A stretch of 64,000 nucleotides of DNA. Origin: Porphyromonas gingivalis ATCC 33277. Lineage in GTDB: Bacteria > Bacteroidota > Bacteroidia > Bacteroidales > Porphyromonadaceae. The translations under genes were made by a program, and so were the position numbers. The stretch is taken from positions 2,233,501-2,297,500 of the forward strand of contig NC_010729.1 of NCBI RefSeq assembly GCF_000010505.1. The letters run 5' to 3'. Shown here piece after piece: positions 1-7,692 of the stretch. How positions within the stretch are numbered: the stretch's first letter is position 1; each line of letters opens with the position of its first letter. Under the pieces are notes generated by a model. It was not told where the DNA came from and did no database searches. It saw only the letters and a program-made list of their open reading frames with translations.

Positions 1-41
1 TCTATTTCTATTATCGGTTTGCGCGACAATCTTTTTGAGAT

Positions 42-419
42 CTACTTATTTGTCGGCTCTTCATCCTCTTCTTTTTTTCTTTGATGGCGGGCTACAATTT
101 CCAGTACCTCTCCGGCCAGCCGTCCGAGGATATATCTTCTGATCAGATGCCGACAAAGGTATCCGATCAGAAAGAACAACAAGTAAATCCCTACTACAAC
201 GAAAAAGCCTCCCGTAGCTCCTATTCCGAGCCACCGCCCAAAGCCGAATCCTAAAGCTATGCTCAAGAATATCAGTATCAGGAATGACATAAGAACAGAC
301 ATAGCCAGCAGAGCCAATTTGGCGATCAATCGAGCTCCTTCTTCGGCTATCGTATATGCTATGCTTTCGGTCCGAAGTGTCAAATAGCTATATATATCTT
401 CTATTAGTCGTTTGAGCAT
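42..419 (-). CDS. Small two-helix membrane protein, phage-holin superfamily III-like
   Basis: A 125-residue protein with an amphipathic N-terminus, two hydrophobic segments (about 31-58, with Gly-Phe-Gly repeats near its end, and 65-88) and a highly charged Lys/Glu-rich tail ending EEDEEPTNK. This layout matches the holin-X-like family (often annotated 'phage holin family protein') that in Bacteroidota usually lies beside a YtxH protein, as here. The chromosomal copies are not phage lysis genes; a membrane-integrity role is inferred from the partner only. A TAnnTTTG-type -7 box lies upstream at 509-516 (minus strand), so it may be transcribed separately from the YtxH gene, which has its own terminator at 621-667. 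Confidence 0.7.
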   Translation of the reverse strand: MLKRLIEDIYSYLTLRTESIAYTIAEEGARLIAKLALLAMSVLMSFLILIFLSIALGFGFGRWLGIGATGGFFVVVGIYLLFFLIGYLCRHLIRRYILGRLAGEVLEIVARHQRKKEEDEEPTNK

Positions 420-620
420 TGTCTGTCTATCTTAGTTAAACTTAAAAGGAATAGGGATGAAAAACGAGGGAGAAACAGCCGGAAAGAAATAATACCTCGA
501 CCCGGTAGCAAAGTTATGATGACCGCACGTAGCTTGCTTTATGCCAAAAAATACAATTTCCCTCCGGAATATCCGACTTGCGCAAAGAGCAACACGCTAC
601 CCGCACAATCCAAGATACAA

Positions 621-667
621 AGAGAAAAGGCGTGTAGATGGTATGCCTGGCACACGATCTACACGCC
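621..667 (-). terminator. Intrinsic terminator downstream of the YtxH gene
   Basis: Perfect 11-bp stem (629-639 with 657-667, GGCGTGTAGAT type) and 17-nt loop. Read on the minus strand it is followed by CTTTTCTCTTTG. It starts 8 bp past the YtxH stop codon. Confidence 0.75.
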
Positions 668-674
668 CCCGGAG

Positions 675-950
675 TTATTCACTTCTGAGATCGTCGAGTA
701 CTTCGTCGTACTTGTCACCGATCTCTTCCACCATATCTTCGGTGATTCCCTTCATTTTCCTACGGTACTTCTGGTAGCGATTCTTGGCTTCATAATAGCC
801 TTCCACCACGCTATCCTTTACTTTGTCGGCTGTACTGTTGATGTCTTCAACGAAGCGAGTACGCTTTTCACGATCAGCGAAATAAGCAGCGGCAGCCCCA
901 ATAGCAAGGCCCACTAACAGACCGAGAGAAAACTTTCCTTGTGAGCTCAT
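675..950 (-). CDS. YtxH domain-containing protein
   Basis: A 91-residue protein: a short polar N-terminus, one glycine/alanine-rich hydrophobic segment (about 7-24, GLLVGLAIGAAAAYF), then a long charged helix with many Asp, Glu, Lys and Arg. This is the YtxH family plan: a membrane anchor followed by a helical cytoplasmic tail that often resembles LEA-like stress proteins. The ATG at 950 is the only sensible start because the membrane segment follows at once. It lies upstream of the holin-like gene on the same strand but is separated from it by a terminator. Molecular function is unknown for the family; a role in general stress response is inferred from homologues. Confidence 0.75.
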   Translation of the reverse strand: MSSQGKFSLGLLVGLAIGAAAAYFADREKRTRFVEDINSTADKVKDSVVEGYYEAKNRYQKYRRKMKGITEDMVEEIGDKYDEVLDDLRSE

Positions 951-1148
951 AAAAAATCCTCCTTACTTTATTAAATGCTTTGAATCAATTTTGTCAGAAA
1001 ACCAATTGCACCCGAATGATGAATCGTTTCGATAATTGTTCATCCGTAAAGATAAAAGTTTTTTCCGAATGAAACAATCACCTTTCCCCGACTCTGCAGT
1101 TTCTTCCGAATTGTAAATGCCACTTCATATTCATTGCTCCATTATTTT

Positions 1149-1156
1149 TACTTTTG
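1149..1156 (+). promoter_or_regulatory. Candidate -7 box for dapA-bioD
   Basis: TACTTTTG fits the Bacteroidota -7 consensus TAnnTTTG and sits 19 bp before the dapA ATG. I see no good TTTG at the expected -33 spacing, so only half the promoter is supported. Confidence 0.45.
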
Positions 1157-1175
1157 TTTCTAAAATAGAATACGA

Positions 1176-2069
1176 ATGGACAGAGCACAGTTGCGAGGTA
1201 TGGGGGTTGCCCTGATTACCCCTTTCGACGAAAAGGGAGAGGTAGACCACGAATCGCTTCGACTTTTAGCGGATTATCAGGTAGCGGGAGGTGCCGACTA
1301 CATCGTAGCACTTGGCACAACGGGTGAATCGCCCACCATCGAGGAAGCCGAGCGCTCTGCGATATTGCAAACAGTCAGAGAGGCGGTGGCAGGACGGTGT
1401 CCGATCATCGTTGGAGCCGGAGGCAACTACACCGAACGCCTCGTCAATCGGATTCAAGCCATGGACAAGACCGGTGTAGATGCCATCTTATCCGTTGCTC
1501 CTTACTACAACAAACCCACGCAAGAAGGCATTTATAGACATTATAGGACTTTGGCCGAATCTACTGATACGTCCATCATCCTCTACAATGTCCCCGGGCG
1601 AACGGGTGTGAATATTAAGTCCGAAACCACTCTCAGATTGGCTACAGACTGTCCGAATATCATCGGCATCAAAGAAGCTTCGGGCAATGTGGATCAAGTG
1701 CGTGCAATAGTGCTGGAAAAACCCGATCCTTTCATTGTCCTATCAGGCGACGATCATCTCTCCCTTTCCTTTATAAAGGAAGGAGCCGAAGGAGTTATTT
1801 CCGTGATCGGAAATGCCTATCCGGAGCTTTTCAGTCGTTTGATACATCTGTGTTTGGAAAACCGATTTGAAGAAGCCGAAACCATCCAACAACGACTGGA
1901 AGGAATGTGCTACCTGATGTTTGTCGATGGTAATCCGGCCGGAATCAAGGAATTGCTCTATCAAAAGGGTCTCATCCGTCACAATATACTAAGGCTGCCG
2001 CTTGTATCTGCATCGGACTCTACCTCTACTTTGATTGCCAGAGTTCGCAATCAGATCGAACAGCGGTAA
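1176..2069 (+). CDS. dapA: 4-hydroxy-tetrahydrodipicolinate synthase
   Basis: A 297-residue cytoplasmic TIM-barrel enzyme of the lysine/diaminopimelate pathway that condenses pyruvate with aspartate semialdehyde. Key family motifs are visible: GTTGE at 47-51, the catalytic tyrosine in YNVPGRT (Tyr137), Arg142, and the Schiff-base lysine in IGIKEASG (Lys166). Length matches the family (about 290-300). The ATG at 1176 gives the standard N-terminus ending in the typical GVALITPF. It is followed 28 bp later by bioD on the same strand, and the two probably share a transcript ending at the strong hairpin at 2788-2842. Product diaminopimelate is needed for the cell wall. Confidence 0.96.
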   Translation: MDRAQLRGMGVALITPFDEKGEVDHESLRLLADYQVAGGADYIVALGTTGESPTIEEAERSAILQTVREAVAGRCPIIVGAGGNYTERLVNRIQAMDKTGVDAILSVAPYYNKPTQEGIYRHYRTLAESTDTSIILYNVPGRTGVNIKSETTLRLATDCPNIIGIKEASGNVDQVRAIVLEKPDPFIVLSGDDHLSLSFIKEGAEGVISVIGNAYPELFSRLIHLCLENRFEEAETIQQRLEGMCYLMFVDGNPAGIKELLYQKGLIRHNILRLPLVSASDSTSTLIARVRNQIEQR

Positions 2070-2097
2070 AAAATTTTCAGCTTTCGTCCGTACTGCC

Positions 2098-2751
2098 ATG
2101 CCCATCATTCCCTCTAAAGTCCTGTTTGTAACCGGAATAGACACGAATATCGGGAAAACCTATGCCACGGCTTTTCTTTTCGACAAGCTCTCCGAGTCAG
2201 GGCAAAAGGTCATCACCCAAAAGCTCGTACAGACGGGATGTGTAGGTGCTTCGGAGGATATAGAAGCACACCGTCGTCTGACCGGATACCCTACAATGGA
2301 AGAAGATGGTTTGGGACTTACTTGCCCCTATATTTTCAGTTATCCGGCTTCTCCTCACTTTGCAGCCGAGATAGATGGTAAAAGGGTGGACTGCAAGATA
2401 ATAGACCAAGCCACTGAAACTCTCCTCTCTCGTGGCTACGATCGCATCCTTCTGGAAGGAGCCGGCGGACTGATGGTGCCCATCACCAAGGACTATCTTA
2501 CAGCTGATTTTATAGCTGACAGAGATTATCCTATTGCACTCGTGACGAGTGGCCGACTGGGGAGTATCAACCACACGCTACTCAATCTGGAATTGTGCCG
2601 ACATAGAGGTATTTCGGTCGAATCCATTGTCTACAATCTTTATCCTGCCGAAGACGACCGTATTATTGCTAACACCCTTGATTATCTCCGTTTCTATCTG
2701 CATAAATATCATCCCGATACGCAACTTATGGTGATGCCGGAACGGAATTGA
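2098..2751 (+). CDS. bioD: Dethiobiotin synthase
   Basis: ATP-dependent dethiobiotin synthetase, the penultimate step of biotin synthesis (DAPA plus CO2 plus ATP). The start at ATG 2098 gives 217 residues beginning MPIIPSKVLFVTGIDTNIGKT, where the P-loop variant TGIDTNIGKT is the BioD signature (usual form GTDTxVGKT). The motif LLEGAGGLMVPI is also typical. An in-frame TTG at 2035 would add 21 residues overlapping dapA, but these do not align with the family N-terminus, so I reject it. No other biotin genes are in the window; the gene follows dapA by 28 bp and is probably co-transcribed with it. Confidence 0.93.
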   Translation: MPIIPSKVLFVTGIDTNIGKTYATAFLFDKLSESGQKVITQKLVQTGCVGASEDIEAHRRLTGYPTMEEDGLGLTCPYIFSYPASPHFAAEIDGKRVDCKIIDQATETLLSRGYDRILLEGAGGLMVPITKDYLTADFIADRDYPIALVTSGRLGSINHTLLNLELCRHRGISVESIVYNLYPAEDDRIIANTLDYLRFYLHKYHPDTQLMVMPERN

Positions 2752-2787
2752 TTCGGACACACTACAACATATTAGGATCTTATTCCA

Positions 2788-2842
2788 AAACGAAAAAGCC
2801 TCCGACTCACCTTGTTAGGCAGAGTCGGAGGCTTTTTCGTTT
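2788..2842. terminator. Bidirectional terminator between bioD and the OmpA-type lipoprotein gene
   Basis: Perfect 21-bp inverted repeat (2788-2808 with 2822-2842) with a 13-nt loop. It has A-tracts on the left arm and T-tracts on the right, so it can terminate both converging genes. Confidence 0.92.
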
Positions 2843-2856
2843 CCGTTAGCTAAGGC

Positions 2857-3528
2857 TTACTTCAGCGTACCTTGCTGTGCTTGTTCGATCATCTTGGCAT
2901 TCGGCAAGATATAAACCTCCACACGGCGGTTGGCCGAACGTCCGGCAACTGTGCTATTGTCTGCAACCGGTTCATGGCTCCCACGCCCTTCGGCTGCCAT
3001 GCGCGACATACTCACACCCTGAGAATTCAGGAAAGAATATACGCTGGCTGCACGTCTCTCAGACAGAGGATCGTTGATCTTGTCGGAGCCGGTATTGTCC
3101 GTATGGCCTACGATACGAATATCCGTGTCGGGGTTTTTGTTCATGTTTGCAGCAAACTTCGTCAGCGCAGTGCGTGAGTTGGGACTCAGAGTGCTGGAGT
3201 TCGTCGCAAAGAGGATACCGCTATCGAAAGTAACCAGAATAGCCTCTCCGTCATTTACTGTCTGAATCGTAGCATCGGGTACTGCGGCCTCCAGTTCTTT
3301 TTTCTGCTTGTCCATCTTCTTTCCGATGAGAGCACCGGCTGCTCCACCGACTGCAGTACCGACGATGGCACCGACAGCCGTATTTCCGGCTACGTTACCT
3401 ACTCCGGCACCAATGGCGCCTCCTACTCCGGCGCCGATAAGGCCGCCTTTTGCCATATTGTTCAGTCCGCAACCGGCGAACACGAGAGCCACAGCCAAAG
3501 CTGAGGCTACTACACTTGATTTCTTCAT
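2857..3528 (-). CDS. OmpA-family outer-membrane lipoprotein with glycine zipper
   Basis: A 223-residue protein. A signal peptide ends in a lipobox (LVFAGC, Cys20), so it is lipidated. Residues about 28-70 form a glycine-zipper segment rich in GAGVGG/GNVAGN repeats, which may insert in the membrane. The C-terminal half is an OmpA_C peptidoglycan-binding domain with DIRIVGHTDNTGSDKINDPLSERRA and the closing GRSANRRVEVYI. It probably tethers the outer membrane to peptidoglycan (family knowledge). A minus-strand TAGCTTTG -7-like box lies at 3573-3580. It converges on bioD across the shared terminator. Confidence 0.9.
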   Translation of the reverse strand: MKKSSVVASALAVALVFAGCGLNNMAKGGLIGAGVGGAIGAGVGNVAGNTAVGAIVGTAVGGAAGALIGKKMDKQKKELEAAVPDATIQTVNDGEAILVTFDSGILFATNSSTLSPNSRTALTKFAANMNKNPDTDIRIVGHTDNTGSDKINDPLSERRAASVYSFLNSQGVSMSRMAAEGRGSHEPVADNSTVAGRSANRRVEVYILPNAKMIEQAQQGTLK

Positions 3529-3593
3529 TGTCTCTTCTTTTTTATTCGTTTACACACGATGCTTTGTTCACACAAAGCTATCCCGTGAAGGGA

Positions 3594-4574
3594 TCAATTA
3601 TCTTTATTGGCAAAGTACTTCATAAACTGCATACGCTCGTACATCGTTGCCGACTTCACGCTCGCTGCATTGAGCTTGCCTCGGAATTCACTAACCGAAT
3701 AATAGCCCTTTACTTGCATCCAGCTCTCAATGGTGGCGATCATTTCGGCCACGAATTGAGGTCCCTTTTTGTAAAGAACCGTACATATCTGAGTCACATG
3801 TGCACCGGCCAGCAGGCACTTGAGTGCGGCCTCACCATCATGAATACCTGTGGAAGAAGCGATGGATATGCCCGGTACCAATGCACTCACGATACCGGCA
3901 TGGCGAATCGTATCTGATATTTCTCCTGCAGAGGTAAATACGTCTCCGGCCACCATCTGTACTTTGTCGATGTCGATGTCGGGCTGGTATGAACGATTGA
4001 AAAGCACCACACCCTTGGCTCCTGCCGCACGCAGCTTATCGACGAGAGATGGGATATTGGCAAAAGATTTGGAAAGCTTCACCACTACAGGGATTCTGAT
4101 GGCTTTGATCAGAGAGCTGATAATATCCACATACATCTGTTCGGCTTTGTTGGCATCGAAGAAGAGATCGGTATTGAGTCGCATCACGTTGATTTCGAGA
4201 GCGTCGGCTCCGGCCTCTTCGAACTGCTTGGCAAAGTCCACCCACGAATCGGAGCGGAAGCAGTTGATGCTGGCTATTACGGGGATAGCCACCTCGCGCT
4301 TCACTTCGCGGAGGAAGTCGAGGTGTTTGGAGATCTCGTTGCTCTGTACATAGGCATTGATATAGTCTGCCGCCTCAGGGTAATCCATCGGGGACATCAT
4401 TTGGGACATTTCTGCCTCGATCTGCTCTTCGAACAGTGATTTCAGTACGATGGCAGCAACACCCGCTGCTTCGAGATCTTTGATGGTTTTGAGGTTGCGG
4501 GTCAGTCCCGAACATGCTGCAACAATAGGATTTTTCAGGCGCAAGCCGGCGAACTCAGTGGACAAATCGATCAT
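3594..4574 (-). CDS. Dihydroorotate dehydrogenase-like FMN protein (not classical PyrD)
   Basis: A 326-residue TIM-barrel flavoprotein. The N-terminus (STEFAGLRLKNPIVAACSGLT) and the C-terminal phosphate-binding region (SSTGIHDGEAALKCLLAGAHVTQICTVL) follow the DHODH/dihydropyrimidine dehydrogenase fold. The segment that in PyrD reads NxSCPN and carries the catalytic base is here EINVMRLNTDLFF, without that Cys or Ser. True dihydroorotate oxidation is therefore doubtful. Bacteroidota commonly carry this paralogue, annotated 'dihydroorotate dehydrogenase-like protein'; its substrate is unknown to me. It stands alone between the OmpA-type gene and a decayed transposase. A minus-strand TATCTTTG box at 4771-4778 could be its -7 element with a leader of about 200 nt. 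Confidence 0.85.
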   Translation of the reverse strand: MIDLSTEFAGLRLKNPIVAACSGLTRNLKTIKDLEAAGVAAIVLKSLFEEQIEAEMSQMMSPMDYPEAADYINAYVQSNEISKHLDFLREVKREVAIPVIASINCFRSDSWVDFAKQFEEAGADALEINVMRLNTDLFFDANKAEQMYVDIISSLIKAIRIPVVVKLSKSFANIPSLVDKLRAAGAKGVVLFNRSYQPDIDIDKVQMVAGDVFTSAGEISDTIRHAGIVSALVPGISIASSTGIHDGEAALKCLLAGAHVTQICTVLYKKGPQFVAEMIATIESWMQVKGYYSVSEFRGKLNAASVKSATMYERMQFMKYFANKDN

Positions 4575-4792
4575 ATCTGTTTATTATGAATTACGAAAAA
4601 GACCCTGCAAGCCTTCCCCGATCACTCTCGGCCATCTCTGTTTAAGACAGACGAAAAATACCCTCGACAACAGGGCTTCCCAGTGCCTCCGGCACATATA
4701 TGCGAGATGCGGGCTACACAGAAGGTCTATTCTATTGATACTTACACTTTTGTTAGGATGAATACTTGCACAAAGATATAATTTATTTCACC

Positions 4793-5049
4793 TCAGGCAT
4801 TAATCCAGGGCAATCGCATTAGAAATCTGATGATAGTATTTGGGAAGGTTTTCTGAGGGCGTTTATCTTTTGCAGCGCATTGAATGAGCTTTTGGATCTG
4901 CTCTTCAATCGTTCAAGAAAGAAGAGAGCTATCTTATGGATTATATTGACATTTTTGGCTGCATTGTCCTTTCGTCTGAGCGATCGATCTTCTCCGAGAA
5001 TGACATCATGACAATGGTGCAGATTGTTCTCTATGGCCCAATGGTATCA
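4793..5049 (-). pseudogene. Remnant of an ISAs1-type transposase (C-terminal part)
   Basis: Read on the minus strand, the sequence from about 5046 gives YHWAIENNLHHCHDVILGEDRS and then a Lys/Asn-rich tail. This closely follows the HWxIENxLHWxLDVxFxEDxS signature of ISAs1 (H-repeat) transposases. The reading is broken on both sides: a TGA (5047-5049) lies just before it, and the frame stops at TAA 4819-4821. A second frame continues to the probable original end (RLPWINA then TGA at 4793-4795), so a frameshift lies near 4821-4850. The N-terminal two thirds and both IS ends are gone. It is an old insertion that has decayed, sitting between tRNA-Lys and the DHODH-like gene. Confidence 0.8.
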
Positions 5050-5129
5050 TGAGCTTACAGACTTCTTCGGCATTTGACAGATATTTCCCATATCCTTTCA
5101 CAAAAGGCGAACCCCGATCCAAAAATTAA

Positions 5130-5165
5130 AGGGCTGTGTCAAAAAAACTATTTCAACACAGCCCT
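5130..5165 (-). terminator. Hairpin downstream of tRNA-Lys, probable terminator
   Basis: A 10-bp perfect stem (5130-5139 with 5156-5165, AGGGCTGTGT type) with a 16-nt loop. On the minus strand it is followed by TTTAATTTTT and lies 14 bp past the tRNA 3' end. The same GGGCT-TGTCAAAA motif recurs at 57423-57458, so it may instead derive from a mobile element end. Confidence 0.65.
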
Positions 5166-5179
5166 CTGCTATTGGTTTG

Positions 5180-5252
5180 TGACCCCGGTGAGGCTCGAAC
5201 TCACGACCCAATGATTAAGAGTCATTTGCTCTACCAACTGAGCTACGGAGTC
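5180..5252 (-). tRNA. tRNA-Lys (anticodon CTT)
   Basis: A 73-nt cloverleaf on the minus strand. The acceptor stem GACTCCG pairs with CGGGGTC. The D-arm is GCTCAGTTGGTAGAGC. The anticodon stem AATGA/TCATT holds loop CTCTTAA with anticodon CTT. The T-arm GTGAG-TTCGAGC-CTCAC is perfect. The discriminator is A and CCA is not encoded. Confidence 0.97.
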
Positions 5253-6045
5253 AATACCTATCAAAAGGTAAACCCTTCTGATTTTGACGCTGCAAAGGTA
5301 TGCTTTTTTTGTTATGCGCCAAATGAATCCGAAAAAAATTCCTCTTTATGCGTTCCTGCATCAACAGTCACGATCTCATCAGTCTGATGCGAGGGCAATG
5401 TGTGGGGATTTCGTGCTTGTCTGTTGGCCGAGCCTGTAGGATGGAGGCGTTAAGGCTTCACCATTGTCGGAAAGTCTACGACTGACAGCCTCGGAAATAC
5501 GAACCAGAAACGCTCCGATTGTGGCGCGTGTTTTTCTGAAAAGCGGCGCGAGAATTTTTTCGCAGTGGCGCGAGATTTTTTTCGCTCCCGCGCCAAAACC
5601 GAAAAGTTTGCGCGCCACGTTTTTGGGAAGGACAAAAGAGAAAATTTCCGCGCGTAAACTCATCCGACAGGGGATGATGCTCCCTACACATTCTTTTAGT
5701 AGGAGGAATGTCTGTCGGCTGTCTCTGCTTGTGGAGTTTCTTCCGGTCGAATAGACGAGGGTTGTCCTCTTCGATTATCGATACAATCATTGTATGGATT
5801 TTGCGTTTAACAGAAAGAGGTTCTGCGGATCCGATCCCAAAGGAAAAAGAACGAGGAGATCCTTCTCCGATGATGGAGCTGTGGAGCTTGCCCGAAGCTG
5901 AGAGGGATTCGGACAGAATGAGGAATATCCCCCTACCGCAGTAGACCATTATTCTCTATCTTTGGGCGCATAGCATACCTGTTTCTTATGCAAAAGAATA
6001 CGAACAAGAAACCTTGCCAACAACGAAAAGCGAAAACTACAGGGT
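5253..6045. other. Long intergenic stretch between tRNA-Lys and the histidine kinase
   Basis: No convincing gene. It contains one copy of the dispersed GCGC-rich element (5521-5655, listed separately). Just before the kinase there is a TATCTTTG -7-like box (5957-5964) and a 24-codon ORF (5988-6062) that overlaps the kinase start in another frame and could be a leader peptide; neither is well supported. Confidence 0.5.
5521..5655. repeat. Dispersed GCGC-rich intergenic element, copy A
   Basis: Alternating GCGCGAGA/TCTCGCGCC blocks separated by A/T runs. In the + direction the part from GCGCGCCACGTTTTT onward matches copy B (36271-36410). The reverse complement of 5536-5600 matches the core of copy C (61101-61200), including GGTTTTGGCGCGGGAG and AATCTCGCGCC. 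The element is therefore quasi-palindromic. It lies between genes and has no recognisable coding content. Confidence 0.75.
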
Positions 6046-7233
6046 ATGGGCTGGAGCGGTAATCAAACATTCTTCGAGCGAAGCCGCATCATGATGCGCG
6101 TTACCTTTATTTTCGCCGCCATGGTCATTGCTCTCCTTACGTTGTTTGCTTCGGACAGACTGATCGATAAGATGGCCGGCGAGGAAAGGCAGAAAATCGA
6201 GCTATGGGCACAGGCTACCAAGATCGTGGCCTCCGACGATGAAGCCGTTCTGGCCAAAGACCTTGTTTTGCAGATTATCCAATCCAACAATAGCATCCCC
6301 GTCATCCTGTGCGATCCCAAAGACTCTATTATTTCGTACAACAACATCGACATTCCGGCCGGCAAACCTGCCCTACCCTACCTCCAAAAGAAGCTTCGTT
6401 ATTTCAAGGAAGGGTATCCTCCTATCCGAATAGAAATAGAGGCCCGTCGGCCACAATTCCTCTATTATTCCGACAGCCAAACCCTACGGCGACTGTTGGT
6501 ATTGCCTTATATAGCTCTGAGCGTGATATTTGTCTTCCTCGGTATTTCCATCATGGCCTTGCTGGCTGAGCGCAGATCCGAACAGAATCGTGTATGGAAC
6601 GGACTCTCCAAAGAGACTGCCCATCAGCTCGGCACGCCCATATCCAGCCTGATGGCATGGGTGGAACTCCTCAAGGCATCGGAAGAGGATCCATCTATCA
6701 CCAATGAGATGGAAAAGGATATAGACCGACTGCGTATGATAGCCGAACGATTCCAAAAGGTAGGCTCGGAACCCAAGACGGAAGTGCAGGATGTCCGTCC
6801 GGCTTTGGGCAGCACAGCGGACTACATGCGCTACCGCGTATCGCGACAAGTGGACATAGAATTGAGGATGCCGAATGAGGTCATCGGCATAGCACTTTCG
6901 GCACCGCTGTTCAGTTGGGTGATCGAAAATATGATCAAAAATGCCGTCGATGCCATGAGCGGTAAAGGAAAGATCACGATCGAACTTAAGGAGAAAGGCT
7001 CGTATGCAGTAATAGACATTACCGACACGGGCAAAGGGATCCCCAAGGGGAAAATGCGCGATATATTCCGTCCGGGCTATTCCACGAAGACCAGAGGTTG
7101 GGGCTTGGGCTTGTCTCTGGCAAAGCGAATCATAGAGAAATATCACAAAGGGAAAATAAGCGTAAAGCAATCGGAGCCGGGTATTGGCACCACTTTCCGT
7201 ATTCTGCTGCCGAAACAGACCGATCTGCCATAA
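6046..7233 (+). CDS. Sensor histidine kinase (orphan)
   Basis: A 395-residue inner-membrane kinase. TM1 is at about 18-37 and TM2 at about 151-174, enclosing a sensor domain of about 115 residues predicted to be periplasmic. The phospho-acceptor H-box is SKETAHQLGTPISSL (His193), the N-box ENMIKNAVDAM, the G1 box DITDTGKGIP and the G2 box GWGLGLSLAKRII. No HAMP domain is obvious; the H-box follows TM2 closely. The start at 6046 gives a 16-residue cytoplasmic tail; ATG codons at 6091/6094 would place TM1 at the very N-terminus and are equally possible. No response regulator lies nearby, so its partner and signal are unknown. Transcription probably starts at the weak -7 box at 5957. Confidence 0.9.
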   Translation: MGWSGNQTFFERSRIMMRVTFIFAAMVIALLTLFASDRLIDKMAGEERQKIELWAQATKIVASDDEAVLAKDLVLQIIQSNNSIPVILCDPKDSIISYNNIDIPAGKPALPYLQKKLRYFKEGYPPIRIEIEARRPQFLYYSDSQTLRRLLVLPYIALSVIFVFLGISIMALLAERRSEQNRVWNGLSKETAHQLGTPISSLMAWVELLKASEEDPSITNEMEKDIDRLRMIAERFQKVGSEPKTEVQDVRPALGSTADYMRYRVSRQVDIELRMPNEVIGIALSAPLFSWVIENMIKNAVDAMSGKGKITIELKEKGSYAVIDITDTGKGIPKGKMRDIFRPGYSTKTRGWGLGLSLAKRIIEKYHKGKISVKQSEPGIGTTFRILLPKQTDLP

Positions 7234-7235
7234 GT

Positions 7236-7418
7236 ATACGAACGAAATATGGAGCCGAACCGATCCTTTTCCGCCCCGTACTCCGGGGCTTTGATTTTAG
7301 AGTATATTATCGCACGGATTCCGGCAGAGAGATCGGTGAAATTCCCACCGTCGAGGAACTCCTGCGTAACGACAAGCTCAGAGAATCCAATCAAGAAATG
7401 ATCGCTCTGAACGAATAG
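7236..7418 (+). other. Start-less open frame after the kinase, possible gene remnant
   Basis: In the frame overlapping the kinase end, translation continues for about 60 codons to TAG 7416-7418. It ends in a protein-like stretch, GREIGEIPTVEELLRNDKL, then RESNQEMIALNE. I find no ATG, GTG or TTG in this frame after the kinase stop. It could be the tail of a decayed gene or chance. I do not recognise the family. Confidence 0.25.
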
Positions 7419-7537
7419 CAGTTGCTCTTAATATCCGCATCTCGCAGTATGCGTCAGTTCACCGAGGAAGATAATCCGCCTCCCTTTGCACTCGCAAGTC
7501 TGCATCTGTTGTGCATAAATGATTTACAGCATTATTA

Positions 7538-7562
7538 CTACATTTACGGAGCTTAAATGTAG
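7538..7562 (+). other. Perfect hairpin in the kinase-recJ intergenic region
   Basis: A 9-bp perfect stem (CTACATTTA with TAAATGTAG) and 7-nt loop CGGAGCT, inside about 270 bp (7419-7692) without a gene. No T-tract follows, so it is not a standard terminator. It could be an operator or RNA element upstream of recJ. Confidence 0.35.
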
Positions 7563-7692
7563 CCGGCCGGTGTCTTTCCCAATAGAAATGCACGGTGCAG
7601 CGTTATAAATAAATACAGGTTGAAGTCCGGGCGTGCCCATCGTTTCGACTTCTTGCTATTCACAATTGAAAAAGTAAAAAAAATGACATATA

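Noticed and set aside
2035..2097. TTG start for bioD, 21 codons upstream
   Set aside because: It overlaps dapA and the extra residues do not resemble the BioD N-terminus.
5136..5387. 83-codon plus-strand frame across tRNA-Lys
   Set aside because: It reads through the tRNA complement, a common false call.
5379..5663. Minus-strand small proteins over copy A of the dispersed element
   Set aside because: Similar frames occur at the other copies; the similarity is explained by the DNA repeat and the proteins lack any recognisable feature.
5708..5944. 78-codon plus-strand frame before the kinase
   Set aside because: No promoter or homology; mixed composition typical of chance frames in GC-rich intergenic DNA.
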